Source: Polytrichum commune
Taxonomy: Eukaryota > Streptophyta > Polytrichopsida > Polytrichales > Polytrichaceae
Assembly (NCBI GenBank): GCA_950295325.1
Contig: OX485805.1
Location: forward strand, 54,896,758 to 54,960,757
Direction: 5' to 3'
Length of the DNA stretch: 64,000 bases
Notes under the pieces: model-generated
What the model was told of the DNA's origin: nothing
Seen by the model: the letters and a program-made list of their open reading frames with translations, nothing else
Database searches by the model: none
Made by a program: the position numbers and the translations under genes
In this document: positions 1 to 11,372 of the stretch, piece after piece
Layout: the number at the start of each line of letters is the position of its first letter
How positions within the stretch are numbered: position 1 is the stretch's first letter

Positions 1-2063
1 GCTTTATGGAATCACCACGCCATGAGCTACGCATAGCTCATGGCCCTACCCTCATGCCTTCTAGTTTCCGTGGGTGGGAGGCGTTTCCAACTCCCGGGGC
101 CCTCACCCACACTAGGATCACTTGGGCCCTCTCACCAACGGCGCCACAAGTCCCGGGTGTCACTCCGGGTCCCCCTTGTGCCCATGGTGTTTCGGGCAAT
201 CCTCATGGAGAAGTGCGCGACAAGTGTAAACTACTTGGGTCAAATTATTTTGCCCTTGACCAATTAAGTTTGCTCGATATCATCATTTCCACAGTCTTGG
301 ACCTTAAAGTAAACTGCCCTTAGTGTCAGGTAGCCAACTATGCCCATTTACAAAGTTTCAAGGTTATCATATATGTAGAGGGGTTGTTCCATATGAATGG
401 CTAAGATTCTTTTTGTCCACTGAGTTGTGGATATTAGATAGATGATCAAGATCTAGAACAAAGCATATTGTTACTTTTTTCTGATCATTCAATTGTGCTC
501 GACATTGATGACACTGAGAGTGCACAGGTTCAAATTCTTCATACATGATTCCTTAGAAATAAAATGAAATAATTGCTGCTCCAGATGAATCAAAGTTGCT
601 GGCAACATTTTTAATAACGCACAGATGATAATAAAATTTCAGGCTGGGCTCATGCTATTCAAAGATTCATCTACAAAATATTTAATCAACATATCTTACT
701 CAAAATTCACATGCCACATGACTGTAACTGCTAAAAATTCTATGAGCATGTTGATCAAGATTGTTTATAATAACAGGCCGGGTCATGAAAAACTTCCAAT
801 CACAAATTTTCATGTACAACCAAAGCCCCATCAACAAGTAAGGTTGAGGTATCCATAGTCGACTAGGTTTATTTTACCGCTCACTTGGGTCATGTAATGT
901 CGACATGGATGAGATCTATATTTTTCAGGCGAACATAGTTTCAGTTTATGTGATGTTGGATTATGATTGATTACCCTCATAAGAGTTTATGTGGATTCTG
1001 AGAGGTTTACAAAATCTTAAATATTTCTTAGGATTTGCAAGTCTATAAATTGCTTTTGTAGAGCTCACAAAGTCCCATGATGGAAACAGGGACCATTGTG
1101 ATGTGACTTATACCCTGATGCCAACATCAAGTTTGCTTTACAGGTAGACGAACTTTTGATTTTGGACCCTACAACCTTTACCGGGCATTACTCTTGAACA
1201 GGATTCACTGGTCAGCAAGAGGTTTATTAACATTTGGGTGTGATTGCAGTGATCTTGTCTCAGGATGCTATCCAGAGTCCACACATCTTCTCCTAACCAT
1301 CCCGAGTAACTGAGCCATGTACCTTTTGGACTTGATTTTGAACAATTTGCAAGAATTTGGCAAGGACCAGCATAAACAACCTACAACTTGATCCAACTCT
1401 GGCCAAAGAGTGATCAAGCCTCTTCGCACAAGTTTAATTGGAACTGCACTTCCAGGTACGTATTCCAATTACTCAACCCAATCCTTAAAAGCAGATTGCA
1501 AACATACTGGGTAATTTAGTTCATGGATGATTTTCAAGATTTGGACTCCTTCATATCTACCATGCCTTTGTATATGCCCATACGGAGGGTACATGTGATT
1601 CTGATGATCTAGGGCAATCTTCAGTTTTTTAGTTCTGCTTGTTCCAGCATGGAGCTGCAAATAGGCATTTACTATTAGCAACCACACCGTTTACGGTATT
1701 TGGTGTCATGTACACTATACGTGAAGGGCCTAAACTAGATGCCTAGAATCATATTGGCAATCAATTGCTAATACAAACTAGTTTTGGTATAATACGCTTG
1801 TAGTGGATGACCGTATGATGGTATTCATAGAATTTTCATATCAAGTGCAACTTGCATTTGAAGCTTCAAGCTTGTAGTGTCCAATAATCATATTTGTTAT
1901 CCAGCCATCTAGATGTGCACTCATCTTTCAACTTTGTGCCCCTAAACTTATATGATGCATGCTCTTTCTTGAACCAACATAGATTTCTTCCAAAACCATT
2001 AACAATCTCGGTGATATTCAGGAAATTTGTGGGAGGTCTTTATTCTTTTACAAATTCAACGAC
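1..2063. other. Gene-free stretch upstream of the TPR-kinase gene
   Basis: I see no supportable gene here. The first 250 bases are richer in G and C than what follows, and the short open frames in them have no recognisable domain. Positions 1684-1748 match the left end of the inverted-repeat element at 56000-56537. The kinase promoter should lie in the last few hundred bases, but I could not pick out a convincing TATA box. Confidence 0.5.
1684..1748 (+). repeat. Truncated left end of the 56.0-kb MITE family
   Basis: This segment reads like positions 56000-56062. Both contain a block close to GGTATTTAGTGTCATGTAC (here with one change in the first part), followed by a GAAGGGCYTAAACTA-like block and ATGCCTAGA. 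I found no matching right end nearby, so it is probably a broken copy. At least two copies of this family are therefore in the window. Confidence 0.6.
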
Positions 2064-2102
2064 TAGTGTGCCAACTTCCTTTTCAACTCACTGGCAAATA
2101 CA

Positions 2103-4463
2103 ATGGAAGATATTCATAAGGACCTGCTCCAGGGTCCAATCATTGATGGTTCCAATCTTGAGATTGAAGAATCCGCCAAAACCAAATATTTCAATAGTTG
2201 TTTGGTTTTAGGTCCTGACAACTCTCAGAATCTTCTTGAATCAAGTTGCAATACTTCCACATTGATAGAGTATGCAAGGAGAAGGATTGATTTGCAAGAT
2301 TACAAAGGAGCATTGGTGTACCTTGAGAGAGCCAATGATCTTGACCCTAAATGTGCAGTGACCTTGGAATATCTTGGAGAGGTGAAGAGAAATTTGGAAG
2401 ATTTCTCTGGGGCCTTGGAGAAATTTAACTGTGCTAACCTATTGAAAGGTGACCAGTCTTCCATTCTCTCCCTTCGAGGCGTGGTGCAACGAGAGCTACA
2501 CAATTATCGTGCAGCACTCGAAGATCTTGATAAGGCTAACGATCTCGACCCCGACAATGCATTCATTCACCAACAAAGAGGAGTTGTCAAGAGATTGATG
2601 AACGACTTCAAAGGAGCTTTAGAGGATCTTGATAAGGCCAATAATTTGATGCCCAAGAATGCTTTCACTCTTACACAACGAGGTGTAGTGAAAAAAGAAG
2701 TAAGAGATTTCGAAGGAGCACTCCAAGATTTGAATGATGCCAACACTCTTAATCCCACAGATGCCTTCAATCTTAGGCAACGGGGATCCGTAAACAAATC
2801 GTTGATGAAATACGAAGAAGCCCTTGTTGATTTGAATAAGGCAAATGAGATCCACCCTAATCATGGTTACACATTGGGGGTTCGAGGGATAACCAAGAAA
2901 GAGCTACACGATTTTGAAGGTGCTCTAGAAGACTTCAATAAGGCTAATGAATTGGATGCCAATGATGTCTTTGTGTGTGAAAGGGGTGTGACCAAGAAAG
3001 CATTGGAAGATTTTGGAGGAGCGCTTGAAGATTTTGACTTGGCCAATTCCATCAATCCAAAAAACGCGTTCATCTTGAAGCAACGTGGGGCAGTAAGAAG
3101 AGAAATGAAGGATTTTGAAGGAGCTTTGAAAGACTTAGATATGGCCAACAATTTGGAACCATTTGATGCATATTGTTTGGTAGAACGAGGCATGACAAAG
3201 AAAGAATTGGACGATTTGACAGGTGCCTTGGCTGACTACAACATGGCCAATGAGCTTGACCCCACAAATTCATTCATACTTCGTCAAAGAGGATCCTTGA
3301 GAAGACTATTGAAGGATTATAATGGGGCACTCAAAGACTTGAATGCAGCAGATGAGAATCAACCAAACAACGCTCATATTTTAAAGGAAAGAAGTCGTGT
3401 TAAACTAGAATTGAAAGATTATTTTGGAGCCAGGGAAGATTCAAGCAAATCTTTTAGATTGGGAAGCAATCACGAGTTTTCTTTCAAACATGGACCCCAA
3501 AGATTACCTATACAATCATCCATTCATGTAAACCCAAGGACACCAGACAAAAAAAAAGTGAAAACATGTGTGCCAAGCGCATTGTGGATTGATCATAAAG
3601 AATTAATAACCCAAAAGTCTTTGGGCCATGGGAGTTATGGGCATGTACATCAATGTAAATGGAAAAACCAAATAGTCGCTGTAAAATACTTGGAAACAAG
3701 TCCCAATTCGCAAGAGTTGTTTGAACATGAGGCAACAATGTTGGCTACACTTCAGCATCCACGGGTTGTAAGGTTGCTTGGTTGTGGATTTGATAAAGAA
3801 AACAATGGAGGCATTTTGGTTATGGAGCTCATGACTAACAACCTTCGCAACACTTTAAACCATCATAAACTGAAAGAAGGTTGTTCTTTTAGTCTTGATG
3901 TGGCAGTTGACATCATGACCAAAATTGCTGAAGGTATGGAATTCCTACATGGTGAAATGGTTTTACACAGAGATTTGAAATCCAACAACATCCTTGTAAG
4001 TCCTTCGGACAATGGGTTCTATGATGTGAAGATTGCAGACTTCGGCGTCTCAAAATGCAACCCTTTTGCATCTAAATTTTACTCAATGCAAGTTGGAACC
4101 ACGCTATGGAAAGCACCAGAGACATTCAAAGCTGTTTCATGTGGACAATATTCATGGGCTGCTGATGTTTGGAGTTTTTCCATCACTTGCTACGAGATTT
4201 TAAGTGGAGAACTCCCATATCATAATGAGGAAATTTCCTTTGAAGATTTTGGAAAGAAATTACAACTCGGTTTGTGCCCTAAATTAGATCCAAGTTTTTG
4301 CCCCCCAGTTTTATCATCAATGCTCAAAAAATGTTGGTCCCTCAACCCACAAACTCGACCAAAATTCTCAAAGATATGTAAAGTACTTAGACTATATCGA
4401 AATTTAATACTGGAGGACCTTAGTTGTGACTTTAGAACAGGAGATGTATTCTATATGAAGTAA
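2103..4463 (+). CDS. TPR-repeat protein kinase (TKL-like), 786 aa
   Basis: This is an intact, intronless gene. The ATG at 2103 is preceded in frame by a TAG at 2064, which fixes the start region. Residues about 50-465 are roughly 12 tandem TPR units of about 34 residues, most with an RG(V/S)...DF.GAL.DL..AN pattern. TPR arrays normally form a superhelical protein-binding surface. Residues about 500-770 are a protein kinase domain with all key residues: the glycine loop GHGSYG (508-513), the VAVK lysine (528), HRDLKSNN (HRD at 622-624), DFG (646-648) and APE (starting at 671). The active-site signature and the tyrosine-kinase-like spacing fit the plant TKL group. I see no signal peptide or membrane segment, so a soluble cytoplasmic signalling kinase is likely. 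The substrate is unknown. The gene is AT-rich, unlike the insertase and lipase genes in this window. Confidence 0.93.
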   Translation: MEDIHKDLLQGPIIDGSNLEIEESAKTKYFNSCLVLGPDNSQNLLESSCNTSTLIEYARRRIDLQDYKGALVYLERANDLDPKCAVTLEYLGEVKRNLEDFSGALEKFNCANLLKGDQSSILSLRGVVQRELHNYRAALEDLDKANDLDPDNAFIHQQRGVVKRLMNDFKGALEDLDKANNLMPKNAFTLTQRGVVKKEVRDFEGALQDLNDANTLNPTDAFNLRQRGSVNKSLMKYEEALVDLNKANEIHPNHGYTLGVRGITKKELHDFEGALEDFNKANELDANDVFVCERGVTKKALEDFGGALEDFDLANSINPKNAFILKQRGAVRREMKDFEGALKDLDMANNLEPFDAYCLVERGMTKKELDDLTGALADYNMANELDPTNSFILRQRGSLRRLLKDYNGALKDLNAADENQPNNAHILKERSRVKLELKDYFGAREDSSKSFRLGSNHEFSFKHGPQRLPIQSSIHVNPRTPDKKKVKTCVPSALWIDHKELITQKSLGHGSYGHVHQCKWKNQIVAVKYLETSPNSQELFEHEATMLATLQHPRVVRLLGCGFDKENNGGILVMELMTNNLRNTLNHHKLKEGCSFSLDVAVDIMTKIAEGMEFLHGEMVLHRDLKSNNILVSPSDNGFYDVKIADFGVSKCNPFASKFYSMQVGTTLWKAPETFKAVSCGQYSWAADVWSFSITCYEILSGELPYHNEEISFEDFGKKLQLGLCPKLDPSFCPPVLSSMLKKCWSLNPQTRPKFSKICKVLRLYRNLILEDLSCDFRTGDVFYMK

Positions 4464-4483
4464 ACAATTGACCAATATTGATA

Positions 4484-4709
4484 CTCCCTCCTCCCAAAAT
4501 GATTGCCCTATCCCCTAGAGTAATTTGTCCCAAAATGATTGTCTGAGATCAAATATTTATAGATTTTTTTGATGTCGAAATTGTTTGGCACACCAAATTG
4601 TTTGGCAAAATTTTCTACATCAACAAATTCAAGAAACAGTTGAACTCGGACATTCATTTTGGAACATAAAACTCTGGGGTGTAGGACAATCATTTTGGGA
4701 CGAAGGGAG
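4484..4709. mobile_element. Stowaway-like MITE (226 bp, TA target duplication)
   Basis: The left end reads CTCCCTCCTCCCAAAATGAT. The right end, reverse-complemented, reads CTCCCTTCGTCCCAAAATGA. TA lies on both sides (4482-4483 and 4710-4711). The inverted similarity continues inward for about 60 bases. The CTCCCTCC start and TA target are the established hallmarks of Tc1/mariner-related Stowaway MITEs in plants. It starts 20 bp after the kinase stop codon, so it probably lies in that gene's 3' UTR. Confidence 0.88.
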
Positions 4710-4711
4710 TA

Positions 4712-5639
4712 CAAAAATGTACAAGCACTTACTTGCATGAAGCATATGAAACCTTATGCATATACTATAGACTATCATTTTAGTGGTGGATATACATTAT
4801 TTTTGTAAAGTGAAAAGCTTGAATTATTGATCCAAGTGTTACTATATGGAGAGGGGATGACACTAGATGCGTGTCAATGTGATTAGCATTCTAGAGTTAG
4901 AGGGCTAAAACCAGTTCATTGCTCATTGATTGTTTTCCATAAGTAATTGAAGAATTTTGTTTGGGTATTAAAGGATTGAGCGGTGTTGGATATTTTATAT
5001 TGTAATCCCAATATGGATTTTGTATAGATTTATCTTGAATAATCAAAAAATTGGATAAAATAATGAATTGTTCACTATATTTGAGATCTCCATTTATTTT
5101 TATATTTTAGGCCTTTGTATGGTAATTTCCATCAAATGATATTTAGTATTTACTTCGTTTGAGGTTTGAAAGTTTGAGTGTGGGGATGCTTGTTACATGT
5201 ACTTTGAATGAGAATCGGGTGTCCATGAATAACGATCTCTACAATTTTTGTCATTGAAAGACGAGTGTTTTCCCATATTAATGTTATTGTTCCAAATTAA
5301 TGAAATTTTTGGCGTTGAAGTTGCAAACCTGGAGATTGTGGTTGATCATAATACAAGAGGTTCAGTGGAAAGGAAAGAGAAGAGTGCTATGCATATGTTC
5401 TTGTGATACGATTTTTTGGATAAAGCAGTTTCATTTTCGAATTCTAATGAAGTTTAGGTTCAGATTTGTAGTTAGAACTTTGAATTCGTAAAAGAAGTAG
5501 GAAATTATTCATTTGTTAGTTGAGGTTGTGTGTGAAGGGTTCTTTCTAACTCACTAACCATAATCCAAAACTATAAAATCATATAAGAGAGACAATAAAC
5601 ATGTGATTAATTGTTCAGGACTTACGGATCTAGCTATAG
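4712..5639. other. AT-rich gene-free stretch
   Basis: I see no gene or recognisable repeat here. The short open frames, such as one at 5300-5491, have no domain. Confidence 0.45.
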
Positions 5640-7806
5640 AAAGACATAACATTTGAGCCCATAGCCTGGTAACAATGTCAATATATTGAGGTTGGAGGAG
5701 AGAAGGGTGTGTGTCTTGAGAATTTTTCTTATGTCAGGGATTCCCTCTTGAGAAGAGAGAGGACTTTGTTATTTATCAAATTGTTTTCAACTATACTTTG
5801 AGTACAGTACAGGGTGTGAAACCCTTGTTGTTCTTCATATATGCTTGATTGATTTATATTTGTGCATGGCCATTGCCTTGGTGTAAGTGAATGAAATCAT
5901 ATTCAAAACTCTCATGTGGAGGGTGAATCGCCGTGATCATCAAAATTGGTGGATGCCATAGTGTGAGCCAAGTAACGTGTCTGAATGTATGCCAAGGTAT
6001 GAAGCCTTTGAGTCATCTAAAGAAGTCCCTGTGAGAAGTGTCGTCCAATTGACTTGAGAAGTGCGAGACCATAATCAAGTTTGAGTAATTAGGTGTGAAG
6101 CTCTATCCATAACCATTGTCCCCCCTTGAAGGTGACCAAATACTATAAATATGTGTGATCAAGATGTGGGTCCTCGAGAAGAGAATGTACATTGGAATTG
6201 AAAGTTTGCTTGGGTGTATAATGTTTGTTGTCTAAATCATGAGTACATGGATCAAAGTATCTTGGAAATGTGGGGACAATAGTCTTAACGAGATTAATGT
6301 AGATGTCAAGGGTGTCTTGTGAAGAGACCATATTCTCCATCATCCTGTGATCAAGAAATACAGTTTGGGTTCAAGTTTGGTAATTCCCTATCGACATGAA
6401 ACTCACATCCGACCATTGTCCAACGAAAACCCACGAGGATAAAAATGTGTTGCTTATATTTACACGATTCAGTCACCGTAATAAAGTGGAGCATTCATAA
6501 GTGTGAATGAATCAACATGATGTAGCCTTCGGTGCGGGGAGAAACATTGTTGGAATTACTTTTGATCAAGACGATTGTTTGTAGGTGAAGACCTAGGAAG
6601 TATAATTCCTCTGAATTAGGAAGTGTAAGAAATAGATTAAGAAGTATGGAATGATCTCAATGAAAATAATCAATATATGAAGCGGCCTAGTGCTCGCGGC
6701 TTTGAGGAGGACCATAGTCTAGGTTCCAGACGATAGTATGAAGGTGACGGAAAGTCATGAGAGAAAAAAAAACGAACCGAGTTGTGGAGAGAGAGAAAGA
6801 GTGGACCTTATCCTATGTCGAATGGGTGACAACTCAAGAGTCGGAATATAACGAAGTAAAGTCAGGTAAGTCTTTGAGAATCACTAGACGTTGACCAGTT
6901 ACTAAGAGTACAGCCTGCATTTCACTACTTGGACTCGATACTTGGACTTAAGTGACTGGACATTGAGACTTGGATACTTGGAACTTAATCTTGGACATTC
7001 ATTTACGCTTCTCTTAGGACTCGGTAGACGCGACTTAGGACACACTCACTATAATATAATATTTTAATCATTTCCCTTTGTTTTTTAATTGAACTATAAT
7101 CCGGAAAGAGATTTCTTTTGTGCACTTGGGAATGTTACTCGAGGAAATGTCTAGGTAATTATAATTTATAGTGAATAGATAAGTAAAAGGGAAGTACTAC
7201 TAATACAACTACATTAGATAGAGGGTAGAAGAACCGAGTTATAGTTGTGGATGCTCATATGATTTGGCCTATAGTCAATGAATATTTATAGGGATGATAC
7301 TTTGCATTAAACATGCAAGGACGATGGTCCTACTACCTCATTGAAAATGAAGATAAATTAAGGAATTGAACAACCCGTGGGGTTGAACTACAATATTTTT
7401 GATACATTAAATTATCATTTAATGAAGGAGAGACTATGGATTGAATCAAGGTGCCCTTGGTTTTATGTGGTTATTGGCTGCTCAAAGGACTATTGTTGAG
7501 TTGTGACTCCTTGCATTGCAAATCCATGGTAGAGAGGGATGTTATTGTTGAGCGATGGTTGTAAGGAGAGATTGCGCAATTACATGTATTGCATTGAGAG
7601 ACCCTAATAATCCCCTTTTTGATCTTTTAATTACATGAAACTCACATTACACAAGATTTTATGTAGGTTTTACACTCCAATCTCACTTTAAAGTCATTGT
7701 GGTTTATCGATTAACCTAATAATGACACTTAGAGTTCAATCTGACACTTATTTAGTCTTCCTTGTGTGTTTTTGTTAATTGGAACCCAATCCAAAAACCT
7801 ATCTAC
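5640..7806 (+). repeat. Probable decayed LTR related to the other LTRs in the window
   Basis: The 3' end (about 7755-7806) runs through GTCTTCCTTGTG, a T-rich tract, CCAATCCAAAAACC and CTATCTAC. This parallels the last 60 bases of the intact LTR ending at 28077 (GTCTTCCCTG ... CCAAAAAACTAACTACA) and of the solo LTR ending at 63836 (GTCTTCCTGG ... AACTTACTACA). A short motif close to CCATAGYC/CAATAGTC recurs in it, as in the solo LTR (for example near 5656, 5868, 6276, 6413, 6712 and 7267). I could not define the start or a target duplication, so the extent is approximate. Confidence 0.4.
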
Positions 7807-8092
7807 GGTTCTTCAAATCCAAAGACAAGGGAAATTTGTGTTAGAATTTAGTGGGTGTGGAAATAATTCCCAAAAAGCTTGTCAAGGGTGATGGGTGCAC
7901 ATATTGCACACGTGTGACGATGCTAATGCAAAATGTAGCCTTAATAAGCTGGTGAGACCTCTATGGTTGCACAATTGATTGTAAGGGATGCAATGACATT
8001 CGAGGGTGTTGGGGGTGACTATTCTAGTCTCCGGGATTGGACAACATTCAAGCTCCCTTTCAACCAACATAAATTTTGGTTCAATCCTTAAA

Positions 8093-8134
8093 AGTGTGTA
8101 TGTGTGTGTGTGTTGAAGGGGGGGGGGGGGGGGC
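8093..8134. repeat. (TG)n microsatellite followed by poly-G run
   Basis: Alternating TG/TATG bases run directly into about 17 consecutive G residues on the plus strand. Runs like this are prone to sequencing-length error and slippage. Confidence 0.9.
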
Positions 8135-11100
8135 AACCCATGCCAGGAACCCCCAAGCCTCTCAAATGAAAGAAATTTAAAAGAGACCCAAATCTATGCA
8201 TATGCTCAACATGATGGCCAAGAAATGAGCTTGATAGGCTTGGATTAGTCACCAACCCTTCAAATTGCAAGGAAATGTGCAAACACGTATAAACAAGACT
8301 GTACAAGAGAGATTAAAAATGAGAACAATACCAAAAAAATATTCTATTTGTCTCTTACCTTTATGGCTTTTGTGTTTTGATTCAACACAATTGGACAAAT
8401 GGAAGGGTTGGGACCAAGCCCCCCTTCGATGCCTTCATCCTCTTGCTTTAGCTCTTCCAACTACAAATGGACACCCTCCACCATCGGCCATACTCCTCGG
8501 TCATCCCTTTGCATTCCCTCACTCCATCCCCCTTAGTCCCCCCCCCCCCCCCCAAGTGAATACCAATTGGGGTCTCAATATAATGTCCATGGTGTATATT
8601 GTTCAACACAACAAGAAACAATTTTTAATTACATATGTCCATGAGTAGAGTTAGTCAATACATGATTTTTAATTTTGTCAACATGCACAAAGTTTGAAAC
8701 AAACGCATTGAAATAATAATTGACTTGAAATCTACCTTATTTTCAATCCCATAAAACATGCACACTTTACTTGCATGCTTTGATATCTTCTTCTTTTTGC
8801 CACTATCAAATTTATTATGAGTTGTGTCGCTAACAAAATCCTCATCATCCTCCACAAAATTGTTGGTTGTTTGTTTCCCAATCCCCCACTTGCTTTACTA
8901 AGAGTACTAGTGTTGGACGTGAATCAAAGTTCACATGTGATGTTTGCGGTGTCTACTTACTCTATTGTACGCACTCTTTTGGATCTGTCTAATTGTTTGC
9001 AGGTGCAAAATTCAAGATCATTCTTCCTTCTCCTTCTTTTGGGGGGTTTTACATATCCCACCTCATGCATTTGCAATCCTTCTTATAATCTCAATATTTG
9101 TTCCCTATGCATTTGCTTTGAACTCTATGCTTATAATAGTTAAAATTATACATAATGTATTGCCCATCTCTGATAGATAATTAAAGAGGATTTTTTTTCT
9201 CCCTTTATTCATGTTGATAATGTATACATCATCTTGTGCTTAGGGTTTTGCATACAACAAGACAAACTAGGGCAAGTTTTATCTTCTAATTTGGGCAGTC
9301 ACGAAGGTTGAAAGGATGTAAATACATATTTTAATAACAAATAATTTTTAGTAGATTGTTTGGAATTGTTTATTTTATTGCTCACAATTTTCATGGAATT
9401 CTCTTACGTTTAGTTTCATGTCATGGTTTCATACCACCATGGCTTCTATTGAGCTCCTAGATCTTCGGTGTCTTTCACATTGCCCTTTGCCGATGATGGA
9501 TCTATTCTAGTTTCGAAGGATTTGCTCGGGTTGACATTCAACTTCTAAATTGGCACTATGTATGTGGAAAAATAACTTTTGCTGAGAGTGGATTGGTATA
9601 CAAAACAATTTATGATCAAAAAAATGTTGATAACTATTCACTTTGGACACTGAGGCCAAGTTGCTTCACGGTCATTGGTCTATTCCAAATCTCAAATGTA
9701 AGCAACCTTTGTTAGAATGACACACAAGTCCGGTATGTCTAAAGTTCAATTTCCAATAATGAAACTATGAATTTGGAACCTAGTGACAACAATGTGTTTA
9801 TGTTGTTGGATTTCAACGATGTTGTATGCCCTACAGTAGATTTGTCTAACACCTTCCCATTCCCATGTAGGGATGCACAATCAATGCCCTCCAAGTATGG
9901 TGTGGATATAAATGAATCTCCTTACGATATCATATGCAAGAATTGGGCTTTGCCCACATATCTTCGCAATGCCCATTTTTGCATTCTTTGTCTTCAACAT
10001 GAGGTTTGAATGTAGTTATAGATTCACTAAAAACTTAATAGTAAGTCTACGAAACAATCAAAGTCATATCTTGCTTTTATTGATTTTGACAACATTGAAG
10101 TTCACAATGTGAACTACCTACTAGCATCTTTTGATGATGATGTCATCTTTGTGTTGCAAGCCTTGCTGGATGGGGTACCAAGTTCCTATGGAAGGGGATG
10201 GATGGAATGTGCAAAATTTATGATGCTCATGCATGGTGCACCACTTAACCATAGGTATTGAAAATGATTTTGGTTTGGCATTCCACCGTTCTCAACATTT
10301 GCCGGTCATCTCCAATGCCCTAAATGATTGTTTGACTACCTTCACCATATGCCGGTGTCCAAAATTGTAGCGAGTGAATCGATTTAACCATTGATTTATT
10401 TTATGGAGGGAGTGTGGCCTCAAACAAATCACAGTTGGAATGTAAGGTATGCCGTTTAATGCACATGTATTGTGGTGTGCCATGCTCACTATAGTGACAC
10501 AAGTATGCGGAGGAGAAGGATGAGGAGGGTTTTGCAATGTGCAGAAACATGTGAGCAACTATAACAAAGAAGTTGGAACATGAGCGCAACCACAGAAGAA
10601 GATGAGGTTTCCCTTCGGGATTGCAATGGGAACAAAAAGGAAGCTTGGGAGCGAGCGACCAAGATGTGCCACGTAAAGGAGACACATGAGACCTTGGGTC
10701 TTGGGAGAACCACGAAGACCCTAGGCTTTAATAATGGTTTGAAGACCCTAGCCTTGGAGGTCATGTTGAAGACCCAAGCCTTAAAAAGTCATTGAAGAAC
10801 CCCGGCCTTACAATCGCACAAAGACCCTAGTTTTTAAAATAAAAAAGACCAAAACTTCAAGGAAGTCCTGGACTTAGATTCAGTTAGGAGAAACTTCTTG
10901 ACCATCACATGTTAATGGAAAGTAAATATTATGAAATAGTTAGGCTCTCATCTTTAAATGGTATACCATTTATACTAAATTTAGAATGTAGATACATAAT
11001 ATTTTTATATGTAGTAAATCTAGAATTTAGAGACAATTATATTTTGAAGACTATATAAAAAAGGGATTCCCACTTCATTTGGCCCCGCAAGATCACACAT

Positions 11101-11238
11101 GAATGTCTCTTTAACCCCAAGCTCTTGAAAACTTTACTCGGAACTTGGAATTGTTACCTTGTTGCCTAGGAGTGTTACCTTGCTACCTCAAAATGGATAC
11201 TTGAGACTTTTGAAGAAAATTGAAGAATTTGGAAATAT

Positions 11239-11372
11239 GAGAACCTGGATACTTGAGAATGCAAGAACTTGGATACTTGAGAAGGTGAGAACTTGGACAC
11301 TTAAGAATGTGTAATTTTGAACACTTGAAATCTTGAGGACCGGAACACTTGAGATTTTGAAAGTTTGAACAT
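11239..11372. repeat. Degenerate 24-bp tandem repeat, about 5 copies
   Basis: Successive units resemble GAACTTGGATACTTGAGAA followed by about five variable bases. Because 24 is divisible by three, the minus-strand frame shows an 8-residue period, but there is no sign of a real gene. Similar ACTTGGA words recur at about 6930-7000. Confidence 0.7.

Noticed and set aside
6-323. ORF of 105 codons at the window start
   Set aside because: It has no domain, is proline-rich with biased composition, and there is a competing overlapping frame. There is no evidence of a gene.
2300-3738. Minus-strand ORFs opposite the TPR-kinase
   Set aside because: Their periodic residues mirror the TPR repeats on the other strand, so they are shadows.
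8265-8648. 127-codon ORF
   Set aside because: It runs through a poly-C tract that supplies a poly-proline stretch. There is no domain and the length depends on the homopolymer.
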